Origin: Tateyamaria omphalii
GTDB taxonomy: Bacteria; Pseudomonadota; Alphaproteobacteria; Rhodobacterales; Rhodobacteraceae
Assembly: GCF_019802125.1 (NCBI RefSeq)
Contig: NZ_JAHVHT010000004.1
Coordinates: 186,001-250,000 of the forward strand
DNA length: 64,000 nucleotides
Direction: 5' to 3'
A model generated the notes under the pieces. That model ran no database searches and was not told where the DNA came from. It saw nothing but the letters and a program-made list of their open reading frames with translations. Both the position numbers and the translations under genes were made by a program. Positions 52,324 through 63,527 of the stretch are shown here, in pieces; the stretch's first letter is position 1; each line of letters opens with the position of its first letter.

Positions 52324-52806
52324 TTACAGCGTCCAGGTGTCAACGATCACTGCATCGTCGCGGATGTGCAGCAGCTTCAGGTCCAGAACATCCTGCGGCG
52401 CAATGGGCGTGATGCCGGGCAGCAAGGACGGCTCGCCATGTCCCATCAACATCTGCAAGGCAAAGCGACAGGCATAGACCTTGCCGCCTTCATTCATGAA
52501 CTTGGTCAAGTTGGCGGCATAGTTCTGCGCACCGGGGAACGCCTCGTCGCCCAAGGTGGGAAAGCCGCGCTGCACGCCGAGGGAAACACCGGGTCCGTAC
52601 AGCAGAACCGACGTCTCGAACCCCTTGCGCTGAAGCCGGATGGCCTGAAGGATGTTCACGAGGCCAATGGAACCTTCGAAGGCGACGGAGTGAAAGGTGA
52701 CAAGGGCCTTCTGCCCCTCTTCGGCCTGCACATCTTCAAACACTTTTTCTTCGTAGTTTACGAAGAAGTCACCGTCCTTATGGGCTGGGGTTGTGACTTC
52801 GGGCAT
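52324..52806 (-). CDS. Nit1C first protein (MSMEG_0572/Sll0783 family, NitB-like)
   Basis: A 160-residue protein of the Sll0783 nitrogen-response family with a DsrE-like fold: [19 protein letters not shown], and [18 protein letters not shown]. Function unknown; it heads the nit operon. A GGGGCGG/CCGCCCC hairpin (52286-52310) lies in the 77-bp gap to the nitrilase gene and may adjust expression. Operator-like repeats are 70 bp upstream of its start. Confidence 0.9.
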   Translation of the reverse strand: MPEVTTPAHKDGDFFVNYEEKVFEDVQAEEGQKALVTFHSVAFEGSIGLVNILQAIRLQRKGFETSVLLYGPGVSLGVQRGFPTLGDEAFPGAQNYAANLTKFMNEGGKVYACRFALQMLMGHGEPSLLPGITPIAPQDVLDLKLLHIRDDAVIVDTWTL

Positions 52807-52875
52807 TGCGATCTCCTGTCATTCGCTTGGGTGTTGGCCCTTGCTAGACGCGGCGGAGAGCGGATCACTATCGAT

Positions 52876-52917
52876 CCATACAATTATGCAATCAATGTAA
52901 TTGTATTGATTGTATGG
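52876..52917. promoter_or_regulatory. Operator A for the MocR-type regulator (nit promoter side)
   Basis: CCATACAAT (52876-52884) and ATTGTATGG (52909-52917) form a perfect 9-bp inverted repeat. A third element ATTGTATTG (52900-52908) lies directly beside it as a tandem repeat. The site is 70-110 bp before the nitB start. The same 9-mer recurs at operator B. Confidence 0.7.
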
Positions 52918-53014
52918 TCTTGCCCAATGCATGAGCATTCCGGGTGACCTTAGGGCTCAAACTAAGCGATTTATGCCTGAAATAAGCAAATTTCACGAAC
53001 AGAGGCGTATTCTC

Positions 53015-53039
53015 ATTGTACGGAAAATATCCATACAAT
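53015..53039. promoter_or_regulatory. Operator B for the MocR-type regulator (regulator promoter side)
   Basis: ATTGTACGG (53015-53023) and CCATACAAT (53031-53039) form an inverted repeat with one mismatch, 7 bp spacer, 34 bp before the regulator's ATG. It repeats the 9-mer of operator A, so one protein probably binds both promoters. Confidence 0.7.
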
Positions 53040-53072
53040 ATCCATCAATCTCGCAAACAAGTCGGAAACAGC

Positions 53073-54440
53073 ATGGACAACTGGGCACACCGAATCGAAC
53101 ACGCCGGCAAACCTCGCTATCTCGCGATTGCGGATTGCATCGCGCAAGACATGAAGGATCGGGTGCTCTTGCCCGGCGACAGGCTTCCGGCACAACGCAA
53201 GCTCGCGGACATGATCGGGGTGGATTTCACAACCGTTTCGCGCGGCTATACCGAAGCGCTCAGCCGCGGGTTGATCGAAACACATGTCGGGCGGGGTACC
53301 TTCGTTCTGCCGCAACACAACTTCAGCGACACCAGCGACGAACGCCGGGCGCTGGCCCACGATCTGACCATGAATGCGCCGCCAGAACCAACGGACCCCG
53401 AACTGCTAGAACGTATGCGGGGCGGTCTGTCCGCCGTATCGAACGATCTTGTTCACCTGCTGCGCTACCAGAACCCCATCGGCGGAGACATCGACAAGGA
53501 GGCCGCCTCCATATGGCTCTCCATGCGCGGGCTTGTGCCGAACCTGGAACGCATCGCGGTCACGCCCGGCGCACATGCGACGATGCTGACGATTTTGACC
53601 ATCCTGGCACAACCGGGTGACTGCATTCTGTGCGAAGATGTCACTTATGCAGGTTTCAAGAAGATCGCCGCACAGCTTGGGCTGCGGTTGATCGGGCTGC
53701 CCATGGACGCCGATGGCATCTTGCCCGACGCACTTGAGGCTGCGATCAAACAGCATCGCCCAAAAGCGCTCTATCTGAACCCGACACTCCACAACCCGAC
53801 CACCATGATCGTGCCGCAGGATCGCCGGCTGGACATCACCGACGTGATGAAGCGCAACGACCTGCCGCTGATCGAGGATGACGCCTATGGCTTTGTCCTG
53901 CCCGACGCCCCGCCACCAATGGCCGCAAGCGCGCCCGACCTGACCTGGTACATTGGCGGGCTCGCCAAATGCATCGGCGCCGGTCTGCGCCTCGCCTACA
54001 CCATCGCACCCAATGCGCGCGCCGGCTTTGCCCTGGAAAACGGGATCCGGGCCGTCTCGGTCATGGCGGCGCCGGTCTCTGCAGCACTGGCGACGCGCTG
54101 GGTGCTTGATGGGACGGCCGATCAGATCCGCCGCTTCATCCGCAAGGAAACAGCCATCCGACAGGACATCGCCGCCGAAGCGATCACAGAGGCCGAATTC
54201 GTATCAAACCCCCACGCATTCAACATATGGCTGCGCCTGCCAGACAAAGTGACCTGCGCCGTGCTGATGTCCCACATGCACAAGCACGAGATCGGCATCT
54301 CCCCAGAAAGCGCATTCAGAACGGTCGGCAGTCAGGATCGGTTCGTCCGCATATGCCTCGGGGGCAGGTTGCACCGGAGCGCGCTGCCGCAAACCCTGAT
54401 GCATTTGAACAACCAAATCTGGCACCTGTCGCGAGAGTAA
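53073..54440 (+). CDS. MocR/GabR-type PLP-dependent transcriptional regulator
   Basis: A 455-residue protein: GntR-type winged helix at about 15-80 (GDRLPAQRKLADMIGVDFTT), then a class I aminotransferase-like domain. PLP-site features include YLNPTLHNPTTMIVPQ, LIEDDAYGFV and the Lys in GLAKCIGAGLRLAY. Such proteins bind PLP or amino-group ligands and act as activators or repressors at direct or inverted repeats. It is divergent from the Nit1C operon, with matching repeats near both promoters. ATG 53073 is chosen; the upstream extension from 53016 reads through operator B. Confidence 0.92.
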   Translation: MDNWAHRIEHAGKPRYLAIADCIAQDMKDRVLLPGDRLPAQRKLADMIGVDFTTVSRGYTEALSRGLIETHVGRGTFVLPQHNFSDTSDERRALAHDLTMNAPPEPTDPELLERMRGGLSAVSNDLVHLLRYQNPIGGDIDKEAASIWLSMRGLVPNLERIAVTPGAHATMLTILTILAQPGDCILCEDVTYAGFKKIAAQLGLRLIGLPMDADGILPDALEAAIKQHRPKALYLNPTLHNPTTMIVPQDRRLDITDVMKRNDLPLIEDDAYGFVLPDAPPPMAASAPDLTWYIGGLAKCIGAGLRLAYTIAPNARAGFALENGIRAVSVMAAPVSAALATRWVLDGTADQIRRFIRKETAIRQDIAAEAITEAEFVSNPHAFNIWLRLPDKVTCAVLMSHMHKHEIGISPESAFRTVGSQDRFVRICLGGRLHRSALPQTLMHLNNQIWHLSRE

Positions 54441-54521
54441 AAGCGGTGACGCCCACGCATCACCGCTTTCAAAACGAGTTCCAAACCAGGGTAAAGGGCG
54501 GGCCAATCAGCCCGCCTCAGA

Positions 54522-55727
54522 CTATTCGGCGGCCATGGTGTGTGTGGTGTCGTCCGTTTCGCCATACCCTTTGGGCACCGGGAGATCGGGCAAACCTGCC
54601 GCGCGCTTTTGCAAGGCCCGCCCGATGACAACCCGGCTGATTTCCGTGGTGCCATCCACGATCCGCAACATCTGCGCAAGGCGGGACAGACGATCCAGAC
54701 CGTATGGCTGCAACAGCCCCATACCGCCCAGAACCTGTGTGCAGGTGTTGGCGGCCTTCACGGCGGCATCGGGCACAAACCGTTTGGCATGGGCGGCCAT
54801 CAGCGGACCGTCCGGAGTGCCAAGCGCTTCTGCCGCCTTGCGATACAGCAGCTTCGAGGCTTCAAGATCTGTTGCGACCTCGCCCAGCATCCATTGGATG
54901 CCATCCAGATCAAGGTTCTTGCCGCCGAACATCTTGCGGTTCTTGGAATAGGACAGCGCGGTGTCGAGCGCCGCCTGCATCAGACCGCAGCAGCCCGAGG
55001 CAATCGAAACACGCGCGATGTCAATCGCCATGAGCGAGCCTTGCAAGCCTTGGCCGATGGGAAGAATGATGTTGTCTTCACTGACCACAACCTCGTCGAG
55101 ATACATCTCGGACATTGGCAGGAAGTTGTAGGATGGCGTGTCATACATTGGGCCAAAGCTGATCCCGGGCGCATCCGCCGGGATGGCGATCATGGCCATG
55201 TCCTTGTGGCCCGGCGCGTCGCTGGTCTTCACCACCGTGAAATAGATATCGGCCTCCCCGGCAAGACTGACCCACGCTTTCGCGCCGCTGATGGTCCACG
55301 TGCCGTCGCCATTGATGGTGGCACGGGTATACATCTTCATCGGATCGGAGCCCGATTGCGGCTCGGTCAGTGCGAAATTCGCCAGTTTTCGGCCTGACGT
55401 GAGATCGCGCGCCCACTGCGCCTTGAACGCATCGGTGCCATACCCGCAGCCCGCAAAAGTGCAGATGTTGTGCATCGACAGCGCGAAGGCATATGCGCCA
55501 TCGCCCAGTCCCAATTGCTCATAGACCTGAATGCCTTCGGACAGCGGAAGGCCCTGGCCACCAAATTCCTCGGGTGCGTAAAGACCGGTCAGACCAACCG
55601 CACCAGCCTTGTCAGAGGCATCCCGGGGCCATGTCCCTGCCACGTTCCAAGCGTCGACATTGGGCGCGACAACATTGGTGGCATGTTCACGGGCCGCAGC
55701 AAGCAGAGTATCAAGTTTTTCCAACAT
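54522..55727 (-). CDS. Acyl-CoA dehydrogenase
   Basis: A 401-residue acyl-CoA dehydrogenase: [14 protein letters not shown], the FAD-contact [35 protein letters not shown] and the C-terminal [17 protein letters not shown] and [16 protein letters not shown]. It oxidises an acyl-CoA in a beta-oxidation or amino-acid catabolic route with electron-transferring flavoprotein. The chain length of the substrate is not evident. It lies on the same strand as an AraC regulator gene, 180 bp downstream of it. Confidence 0.95.
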   Translation of the reverse strand: MLEKLDTLLAAAREHATNVVAPNVDAWNVAGTWPRDASDKAGAVGLTGLYAPEEFGGQGLPLSEGIQVYEQLGLGDGAYAFALSMHNICTFAGCGYGTDAFKAQWARDLTSGRKLANFALTEPQSGSDPMKMYTRATINGDGTWTISGAKAWVSLAGEADIYFTVVKTSDAPGHKDMAMIAIPADAPGISFGPMYDTPSYNFLPMSEMYLDEVVVSEDNIILPIGQGLQGSLMAIDIARVSIASGCCGLMQAALDTALSYSKNRKMFGGKNLDLDGIQWMLGEVATDLEASKLLYRKAAEALGTPDGPLMAAHAKRFVPDAAVKAANTCTQVLGGMGLLQPYGLDRLSRLAQMLRIVDGTTEISRVVIGRALQKRAAGLPDLPVPKGYGETDDTTHTMAAE

Positions 55728-55907
55728 GGAGGATGATCCTTCAGATAACGCGCAAACGTCCGATGTCGCCAATTGCGTGAGGCAAGCGGCTTGAAAAAGG
55801 CAACGACGTTTTAGCTTGGGTAGATGATTGATCCCACAATACCTGCAACCGCGGCGATTACGCCATTTCACGCAGTGACAGTTGATTGTCCAAAACTGAC
55901 AAAAACA

Positions 55908-56933
55908 TCATTTGTCTGTTTGTCGTCGCCTATACGCCCTTGGCGTCGTCCCCGTCCATCTTTGGAAAGCCTTGTGAAAGCTGGCGGCAGAGGCGAACCC
56001 AACATCCTGCGCAATGGCCTCGGTGCTGGCCTCATCCACCTGCAGACGACGGATCGCAATATCACGACGCAAGGCATCCTTGATGTCCTGAAAAGATGTG
56101 CCATCCGCTGCCAGCTTCCGGATCAGGGTGCGGGGCGTCATATGCATGGCGCGCGCTGTCCCATCGAGATTTGCCTGTTCCCAACCAGCCTCAAGCAGAT
56201 AGGAACGCACGCGAAGCGCCTGCGTATGCTCATGAGACCGGGTGAAGATCCAGTCGCGCGGCGCGTTTTCCAAAAACCGGTCGAGGTCAACGGAACTGCG
56301 CACCTGCACGGGCCCAAGTACACTCCCATCGAAATGGATCGCCGTGGCAGACGCATCAAAGGAGATCGGCGCCGGGAAAATGAGCGCATAGTCCTGCTCG
56401 AATGACGGGCGCGCGAAGGCAAAATCAACCGCAGCCACCGGCACCTCCGTACGCGCCAGCCATGACAGCAGGCCATGAACCAGCTTCAGGATCAGCATAT
56501 GTCCGAACGGTCGCGCCGCGGCATCCCCCTGCGGAACAAGCCGCAGCGCTGCCCCGCACTGTGTCTGCACCAGATCGAACTGGTAATCGTCAAGAAGCAG
56601 GTTCCAGAACGTCGAGAAACGATAGAGCGCGGAAGTCAGAGAAGAGGCCTCTCGCACCGAGGTCAAAAGATGCTGCAGGGCCCGTGGCCGGATTGGACGG
56701 GACCAAAGGCCCATCATTTCATCCCCGGTTTCCACGGCGGCCAACTGATATAGGCAGACAATCTGGTCCAGGGTGACACGACCCTGTGGCGCGTTGTGAT
56801 CCGTCGGCAAGTCGGACCGATCCAGCAGTGAAAGGAAGTGTTCATCCGTGCACAAGGACCGCAACGCCACCAGCCAATCCACAATGAACTCACTGGAAAC
56901 AGTCGAAAAAAGTGTTGCCGCATCGCGTGTCAT
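55908..56933 (-). CDS. AraC family transcriptional regulator (arabinose-binding-like N-domain)
   Basis: A 341-residue regulator. Residues about 1-240 are the OruR/ArgR-like ligand domain (Arabinose_bd type), with LTSVREASSLTSALYRFSTF. The C-terminal AraC helix-turn-helix pair has MHMTPRTLIRKLAADGTSFQ and VGFASAASFHKAFQRWTGTTP. ATG 56933 is preferred; an upstream GTG at 57017 has no ribosome-binding site. A likely regulator of the adjacent acyl-CoA dehydrogenase; this is inference. Confidence 0.9.
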   Translation of the reverse strand: MTRDAATLFSTVSSEFIVDWLVALRSLCTDEHFLSLLDRSDLPTDHNAPQGRVTLDQIVCLYQLAAVETGDEMMGLWSRPIRPRALQHLLTSVREASSLTSALYRFSTFWNLLLDDYQFDLVQTQCGAALRLVPQGDAAARPFGHMLILKLVHGLLSWLARTEVPVAAVDFAFARPSFEQDYALIFPAPISFDASATAIHFDGSVLGPVQVRSSVDLDRFLENAPRDWIFTRSHEHTQALRVRSYLLEAGWEQANLDGTARAMHMTPRTLIRKLAADGTSFQDIKDALRRDIAIRRLQVDEASTEAIAQDVGFASAASFHKAFQRWTGTTPRAYRRRQTDK

Positions 56934-57082
56934 TCTCTTCGATGTCGTAGCACCGATCCGCACAACGGAGAAGACCGCGCCAAGGGGCACGAGAAGGCCA
57001 AGGTCTGACTTGGACACACGACGAGGCTGCCAAGGGGATCACCCCTGCGCGCGGCCGACGACAGCAAATCGGCCACCGGTGT

Positions 57083-59287
<2,205 letters not shown>

Positions 59288-59341
59288 GCACGTAATCTGG
59301 CGCAAAGGGGTCGGGGCGCAAGTGGGTGCGACGCTTTGCTG

Positions 59342-60514
59342 TCAGGAATTGGCAGGAGCGTGTAGCCGCATGGGCGTGTCCATTCCCTTGAGGATTTCAG
59401 TGGCTACATGCCGGGTCGGCATACCAGTGAGTTGCGCCACGGTGTCCGACAGTAGAATGGGTTCACCCAGCCTGCCGCAGAAGGCTTCGACCCGGCTGGC
59501 GATGTTGACGGACTGGCCCAGCACGGTGAAATCCAGCCGCTCGCGGGCGCCGACATTTCCGTAAAGCAGCTTGCCATAGTGGATGCCGGTGCCGAACGGC
59601 ACGGGCAGGTCTGCCAGCGCTGCAATGCCGAGGGCGGCGTGCGCAGCGCTGAGGGCCTGACGGCACGCTTCTACCCGCCCGGTCCCACCTCCATCCGAGG
59701 GAAAGAGCGCAAGGATACCGTCGCCCATGAACTTCAGAATCTCGCCGCCATTGTTGTCGATGGCGTCCGACATCACCTCGAAATAGCGATTGGCGACATC
59801 CAGCGCCTTCTCGGCTGGCTGCGTGGCGTTAAGGGCGGTCCAGCCGCGGATGTCGGAGAAAAGGATGGCGGCTTCGATCTGTTCGATGTCACCGCGGGTG
59901 ATCTGGCCGTCCAGCACCCGCTGCCCGGTTCGGGGCCCAAGGTAGCTTTTGGCGATGGCGTTCGCCATGTGGTCGTGGCGCTGTGCTTCGACCACCGGTG
60001 CCAGAACGTCCGAGACCGTGTCGAGCAGGGCGATGTCTTCCGCGCTGAAACCTGCGCCATCGGCCGCAAAGATGATGATGCCAAAACTGCCGGTGGCGAA
60101 CAGCATCGGGCGACCGTACCAGTCGGTGGCACCCCGCGCCTTCAGCTCATGCAGGATCAGGTGGTCGTCCGGGCCGAGCGTGCCGTCAAGGCGCCGACGA
60201 TAGGGCGCCTGAGTGGTCGAAATGATCTCCATCGGGCTGCCGATATATGTATCGCGTGTCTCGATACCGTGTGGCGCACTCAACTGCGCCTTGTCTTCGG
60301 CATCGTTGCCGCCGGGATCCCAGATATGGCTCACCGCTGCGATCATCGGATGGGTCGTGCGTATGCCTATCCGCAGCCGCATCAACGGAATGCCAGCCGC
60401 CCGCAGCCTCAGAGCCAGCCCATCCGTCAGGGCTTGCGGTCCTTGAAGGCGTCCGGCGGTCAGGATCCAGTCGATGAAAGGGGCGGCATCATGCATGAAA
60501 TTGATATGATCCAA
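59342..60514 (-). CDS. Class III adenylate/guanylate cyclase with GAF-like N-domain
   Basis: A 390-residue soluble cyclase. Residues about 20-180 look GAF/sensor-like. The catalytic domain is 205-385 with metal-binding Asp221 (AILFSDIRGW) and Asp265 (GEILKFMGDGILALFP), and RLDFTVLGQSVNIASRVE. It should make cAMP in the cytoplasm, and the sensor domain's ligand is unknown. ATG 60514 is used; ATG 60496 is also possible. It is divergent from the NDUFS4-like gene with 80 bp between. Confidence 0.92.
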   Translation of the reverse strand: MDHINFMHDAAPFIDWILTAGRLQGPQALTDGLALRLRAAGIPLMRLRIGIRTTHPMIAAVSHIWDPGGNDAEDKAQLSAPHGIETRDTYIGSPMEIISTTQAPYRRRLDGTLGPDDHLILHELKARGATDWYGRPMLFATGSFGIIIFAADGAGFSAEDIALLDTVSDVLAPVVEAQRHDHMANAIAKSYLGPRTGQRVLDGQITRGDIEQIEAAILFSDIRGWTALNATQPAEKALDVANRYFEVMSDAIDNNGGEILKFMGDGILALFPSDGGGTGRVEACRQALSAAHAALGIAALADLPVPFGTGIHYGKLLYGNVGARERLDFTVLGQSVNIASRVEAFCGRLGEPILLSDTVAQLTGMPTRHVATEILKGMDTPMRLHAPANS

Positions 60515-60594
60515 TTTACCTCTGAGACAATTCGCATCTTGCGGCGCCGGGCGGAATTCCCGATATGTTTTTTAGCCAGTTCGGGAGCCATGGA

Positions 60595-60906
60595 ATGCGC
60601 GCACGTATCTATCAGCCAGCCAAGACAGCGATGTCGTCGGGAAATGCCAAGACCAAGCATTGGGTACTTGAGTTTGCACCGGCCTCGGCCCGCTCGGTTG
60701 ATCCGTTGATGGGTTGGACGTCGTCCTCGGACACGCAGGCGCAGGTGAAGATGTCGTTCGACACCAAGGAGGCAGCGCTGGACTATGCCAAGGAACATGG
60801 CATCGACGCGCAGGTACAAGAGCCCAACAAGCGCAAGGCCAATATCCGGCCCGGCGGATATGGGGAAAACTTTGCCACCAATCGGCGCGGGGCATGGACG
60901 CACTAA
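60595..60906 (+). CDS. NADH-ubiquinone oxidoreductase accessory subunit (NDUFS4-like, ETC complex I)
   Basis: A 103-residue protein of the ETC_C1_NDUFS4 family: [43 protein letters not shown] and LSF-type [18 protein letters not shown], ending near [12 protein letters not shown]. It is an accessory subunit of alphaproteobacterial complex I. ATG 60595 has a GGGAG site; the upstream start at 60565 is not conserved. It overlaps the GNAT gene by 13 bp. Confidence 0.95.
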   Translation: MRARIYQPAKTAMSSGNAKTKHWVLEFAPASARSVDPLMGWTSSSDTQAQVKMSFDTKEAALDYAKEHGIDAQVQEPNKRKANIRPGGYGENFATNRRGAWTH

Positions 60907-61358
60907 GCGTTACCCCCGACACACCGGCGACCCCGGATGTGCAAGCGCTGCTCGGGCGGCACTTTGCGCTCATGCGCTCTCAATCCCCCGCCGAAAGCTG
61001 CCATGTCATGGAGCCGGACACTCTGCTGGAGGCGGGCGCGACGCTCTATGCCGCACGCGATGGCGATGCAGTTCTGGGAGTGGGCGCGTTGACCGTGATT
61101 GCGCCCGGCCATGGTGAGTTGAAGTCCATGCACACGGCGGCCGAGGCGCGTGGACGGGGCGTGGCCCGTGCAGTTCTGGCCGCATTGATGTCGGAGGCGC
61201 GCGCGCAGGGCCTGACGCGCCTGAGCCTTGAGACCGGATCGGCAGAGGTGTTCGCCCCTGCCCGTGCCCTCTATGCCGCCCACGGCTTCGAAGAGTGCCC
61301 GCCCTTCGGCGACTATGTTCTCGATCCCCTGAGCGTTTTCATGACCCGCACGCTCTGA
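60894..61358 (+). CDS. GNAT family N-acetyltransferase
   Basis: A 154-residue GNAT protein. The acetyl-CoA pyrophosphate-binding segment is [16 protein letters not shown], preceded by [12 protein letters not shown] and followed by RLSLETGS and [17 protein letters not shown]. The substrate is unknown. ATG 60894 lies inside the 3' end of the NDUFS4-like gene, so the two genes are co-transcribed. Confidence 0.93.
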   Translation: MDALSVTPDTPATPDVQALLGRHFALMRSQSPAESCHVMEPDTLLEAGATLYAARDGDAVLGVGALTVIAPGHGELKSMHTAAEARGRGVARAVLAALMSEARAQGLTRLSLETGSAEVFAPARALYAAHGFEECPPFGDYVLDPLSVFMTRTL

Positions 61359-61400
61359 ACGCTTGCCCTGCGCCGCGCGCTGCGGCATGACGGGCGCAGC

Positions 61401-61477
61401 GGTCCCTTAGCTCAACTGGATAGAGCAGCTGACTTCTAATCAGCAGGTTGAGGGTTCGAGTCCTTCAGGGATCGCCA
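61401..61477 (+). tRNA. tRNA-Arg (anticodon TCT)
   Basis: A 77-nt cloverleaf: acceptor GGTCCCT with AGGGATC, D-arm GCTC/GAGC, anticodon stem GCTGA/TCAGC around CTTCTAA (anticodon TCT, reads AGA), T-arm GAGGG/CCTTC with TTCGAGT, and an encoded CCA end. It follows the GNAT gene by 42 bp. The 185 bp after it, up to the dctM stop, shows no gene. Confidence 0.96.
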
Positions 61478-61662
61478 CCGGCTTGTCCGGAAATGACATT
61501 CGACATCCAAAGTCTGGTTCCAAGACAAAAAAGTATCTTTGACAGACGTCAGAACCCGCGCCTCGTTTGTCGCAATTTTCTCAATGGATTGCGCTCTATT
61601 CGGCGGCTTTCTTATGCTGCGCCGCGGCAGAAGATCAAACGACTAAAGTTCGCTCAGGGCCG

Positions 61663-62934
61663 TCAGAGTAGCTTGGATGGAATGTAAAGCGCCAGGTCCT
61701 GCCAGAACCAGAGCAGTACAGCCGTAGATAGCATGATGAGCGCGAACGGAATGGCCCCTTGGATCACCTCTTCGAGACGCGCTTTACCCACGGCCTGAAT
61801 CACGAACAGGTTCAAACCGACCGGAGGTGTGATCAGCGCAGTCTCGATCAGGACGACGAAGAAAATCCCGAACCAGATTGGATCAATACCCATGATCTCG
61901 AGTGCCGGGAAGAGCACCGGGACCATGATCAACATCATGGACAACGCTTCCAGGAAGAAGCCGATGATAAGCAACACAAGACCCACCGCGAAGATGAACA
62001 TGGTCGGATTGGAGATGTTCTCCGTAAGGAAGCTGCTGATCGATTGCGGGATCAGATAGAGCGTGATGGCGTAGGAGAATACTTTCGCACCCGCTACAAT
62101 GATGAAAATCATTGCAGTCGTTTTCAGGGAGTCATGTACCGCGTCGCGCAGTTTGGCGAAATTCATGCGGCCCATGGCGAAGGTCATGAGCATGGCGATC
62201 ACGAATCCGACGCCGGCGCTTTCGGATGGGGTCGCAATACCTGCGTAGATCGAGCCGATGATTGCGATGGCAAGTACGACCGTTGGAAGCGCGTAGAGCG
62301 TGACAAGTAAGCGCTGCTTCATCGGCAGGCGTTCCACCTTCAGGCCGTCTTTGCCGCGCGAATAAATCATCGCGTAGATGATGAAGAGCGTGGCCAAGAA
62401 CAGCCCCGGTCCAATCCCTGCAAGGAACAGCGTCGGAATCGATGTTTCAGTGATAACGCCATAGATAATGAGCGGGATAGATGGTGGGATGAGAATGCCC
62501 AACGTCCCGCCAGCGGCAAGCTGGCCCATAATGAAGGGACGGTCGTAGCCTCGTTTTTCCATTTCGGGGATGGCGACGGTACCGATAGTGGCTGCAGTTG
62601 CCACAGATGATCCTGAGATAGCCGAAAACAGTGTGCAGCTTTTTATTGTCGCCACGCCCAAGCCGCCGGGCCAATGCCCGACCCAAGCCTGCACACTGGC
62701 GAAAAGATCTCGTCCGACGCCCCCCTTGAGCAAAACATTGGACATCAAGAGGAACAGAGGCACAGCCAAAAGCTCGAAACTGTCCATCGTTCCGAATAGG
62801 CGTTGCGGCACGGCAATCAGCGGGAACCCCTTCAACCAAAGAAGGACAACGCCCAGAGCGCCCATGGCAAAAGCAACCGGGACACGTAGAAGCAACAGGC
62901 CCAGAAGGGCACCAATGATCAGGACGGATTCCAT
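61663..62934 (-). CDS. dctM: TRAP transporter large permease DctM
   Basis: A 423-residue protein with about twelve helices. It matches the DctM family: VPLFLLMSNVLLKGGVGRDLF, FSAISGSSVATAATIG, GTLGILIPPSIPLIIYGVIT, and the C-terminal LITPPVGLNLFVIQAVG. It forms the sodium-driven channel for a carboxylate or similar substrate with DctQ and the binding protein. Its ATG follows the dctQ stop by 3 bp on the minus strand. Confidence 0.96.
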   Translation of the reverse strand: MESVLIIGALLGLLLLRVPVAFAMGALGVVLLWLKGFPLIAVPQRLFGTMDSFELLAVPLFLLMSNVLLKGGVGRDLFASVQAWVGHWPGGLGVATIKSCTLFSAISGSSVATAATIGTVAIPEMEKRGYDRPFIMGQLAAGGTLGILIPPSIPLIIYGVITETSIPTLFLAGIGPGLFLATLFIIYAMIYSRGKDGLKVERLPMKQRLLVTLYALPTVVLAIAIIGSIYAGIATPSESAGVGFVIAMLMTFAMGRMNFAKLRDAVHDSLKTTAMIFIIVAGAKVFSYAITLYLIPQSISSFLTENISNPTMFIFAVGLVLLIIGFFLEALSMMLIMVPVLFPALEIMGIDPIWFGIFFVVLIETALITPPVGLNLFVIQAVGKARLEEVIQGAIPFALIMLSTAVLLWFWQDLALYIPSKLL

Positions 62935-62937
62935 CGC

Positions 62938-63453
62938 TCAGTGGCTCCCTAACTCGGAACGCTGCAGGTTCGCTTGGCCCGTCCAAACCTTGTAAATTTC
63001 GACCAACGCTTGCAGCGCCAACAAGCCGAACCCGACCCAGACGGCGGATTGCGTGTAAGCCTTGGGAACGGCAAGATAGCTGTCGGTCGTATGTCCGGCG
63101 AGCGTGGATTTGACCCAAATGTCCCATCCGTATTTGGCTGCAATGCACCCGAAGAAAACGATGACCAAAAGCGAAAACGTCTCCACGATCCGGCGCTGCA
63201 GGGAGTTCACATCGCGGAACGTCAGATCGATGATGATGTGCTGACGGTGCTTCAGCACATAAGCCGTTGCCGCGAATGTGCCCCACACTTGGAATATCCG
63301 CGCAATCTCATCCACCCAAACCGTCGGGCTCGTGAGCGCGTAGCGCATGAACACTTCGTAGGCGACAAAGACGCCTATGGCAAAGAACATCCAACCGGCA
63401 AGGATGCCGAAGAATTCAGAAAGCCCATCAACGATTTTGGTCAGCGCCTGCAT
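62938..63453 (-). CDS. dctQ: TRAP transporter small permease DctQ
   Basis: A 171-residue protein with four helices: LAGWMFFAIGVFVAYEVFMRY and the DctQ-typical TVWVDEIARIFQVWGTF, then HIIIDL. It is the small membrane subunit of the TRAP system, between the binding-protein gene and dctM. Confidence 0.95.
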   Translation of the reverse strand: MQALTKIVDGLSEFFGILAGWMFFAIGVFVAYEVFMRYALTSPTVWVDEIARIFQVWGTFAATAYVLKHRQHIIIDLTFRDVNSLQRRIVETFSLLVIVFFGCIAAKYGWDIWVKSTLAGHTTDSYLAVPKAYTQSAVWVGFGLLALQALVEIYKVWTGQANLQRSELGSH

Positions 63454-63527
63454 GAAAGGTGTACCCCAAAGAGAGAGGAGCAGCCGGGCCTTCAGAACCC
63501 GGTTGCCTCTACGTTATGGTCCGGGGA

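Noticed and set aside
61478..61662. Possible integration site downstream of tRNA-Arg
   Set aside because: No repeat of the tRNA 3' end and no integrase or phage-like gene nearby.
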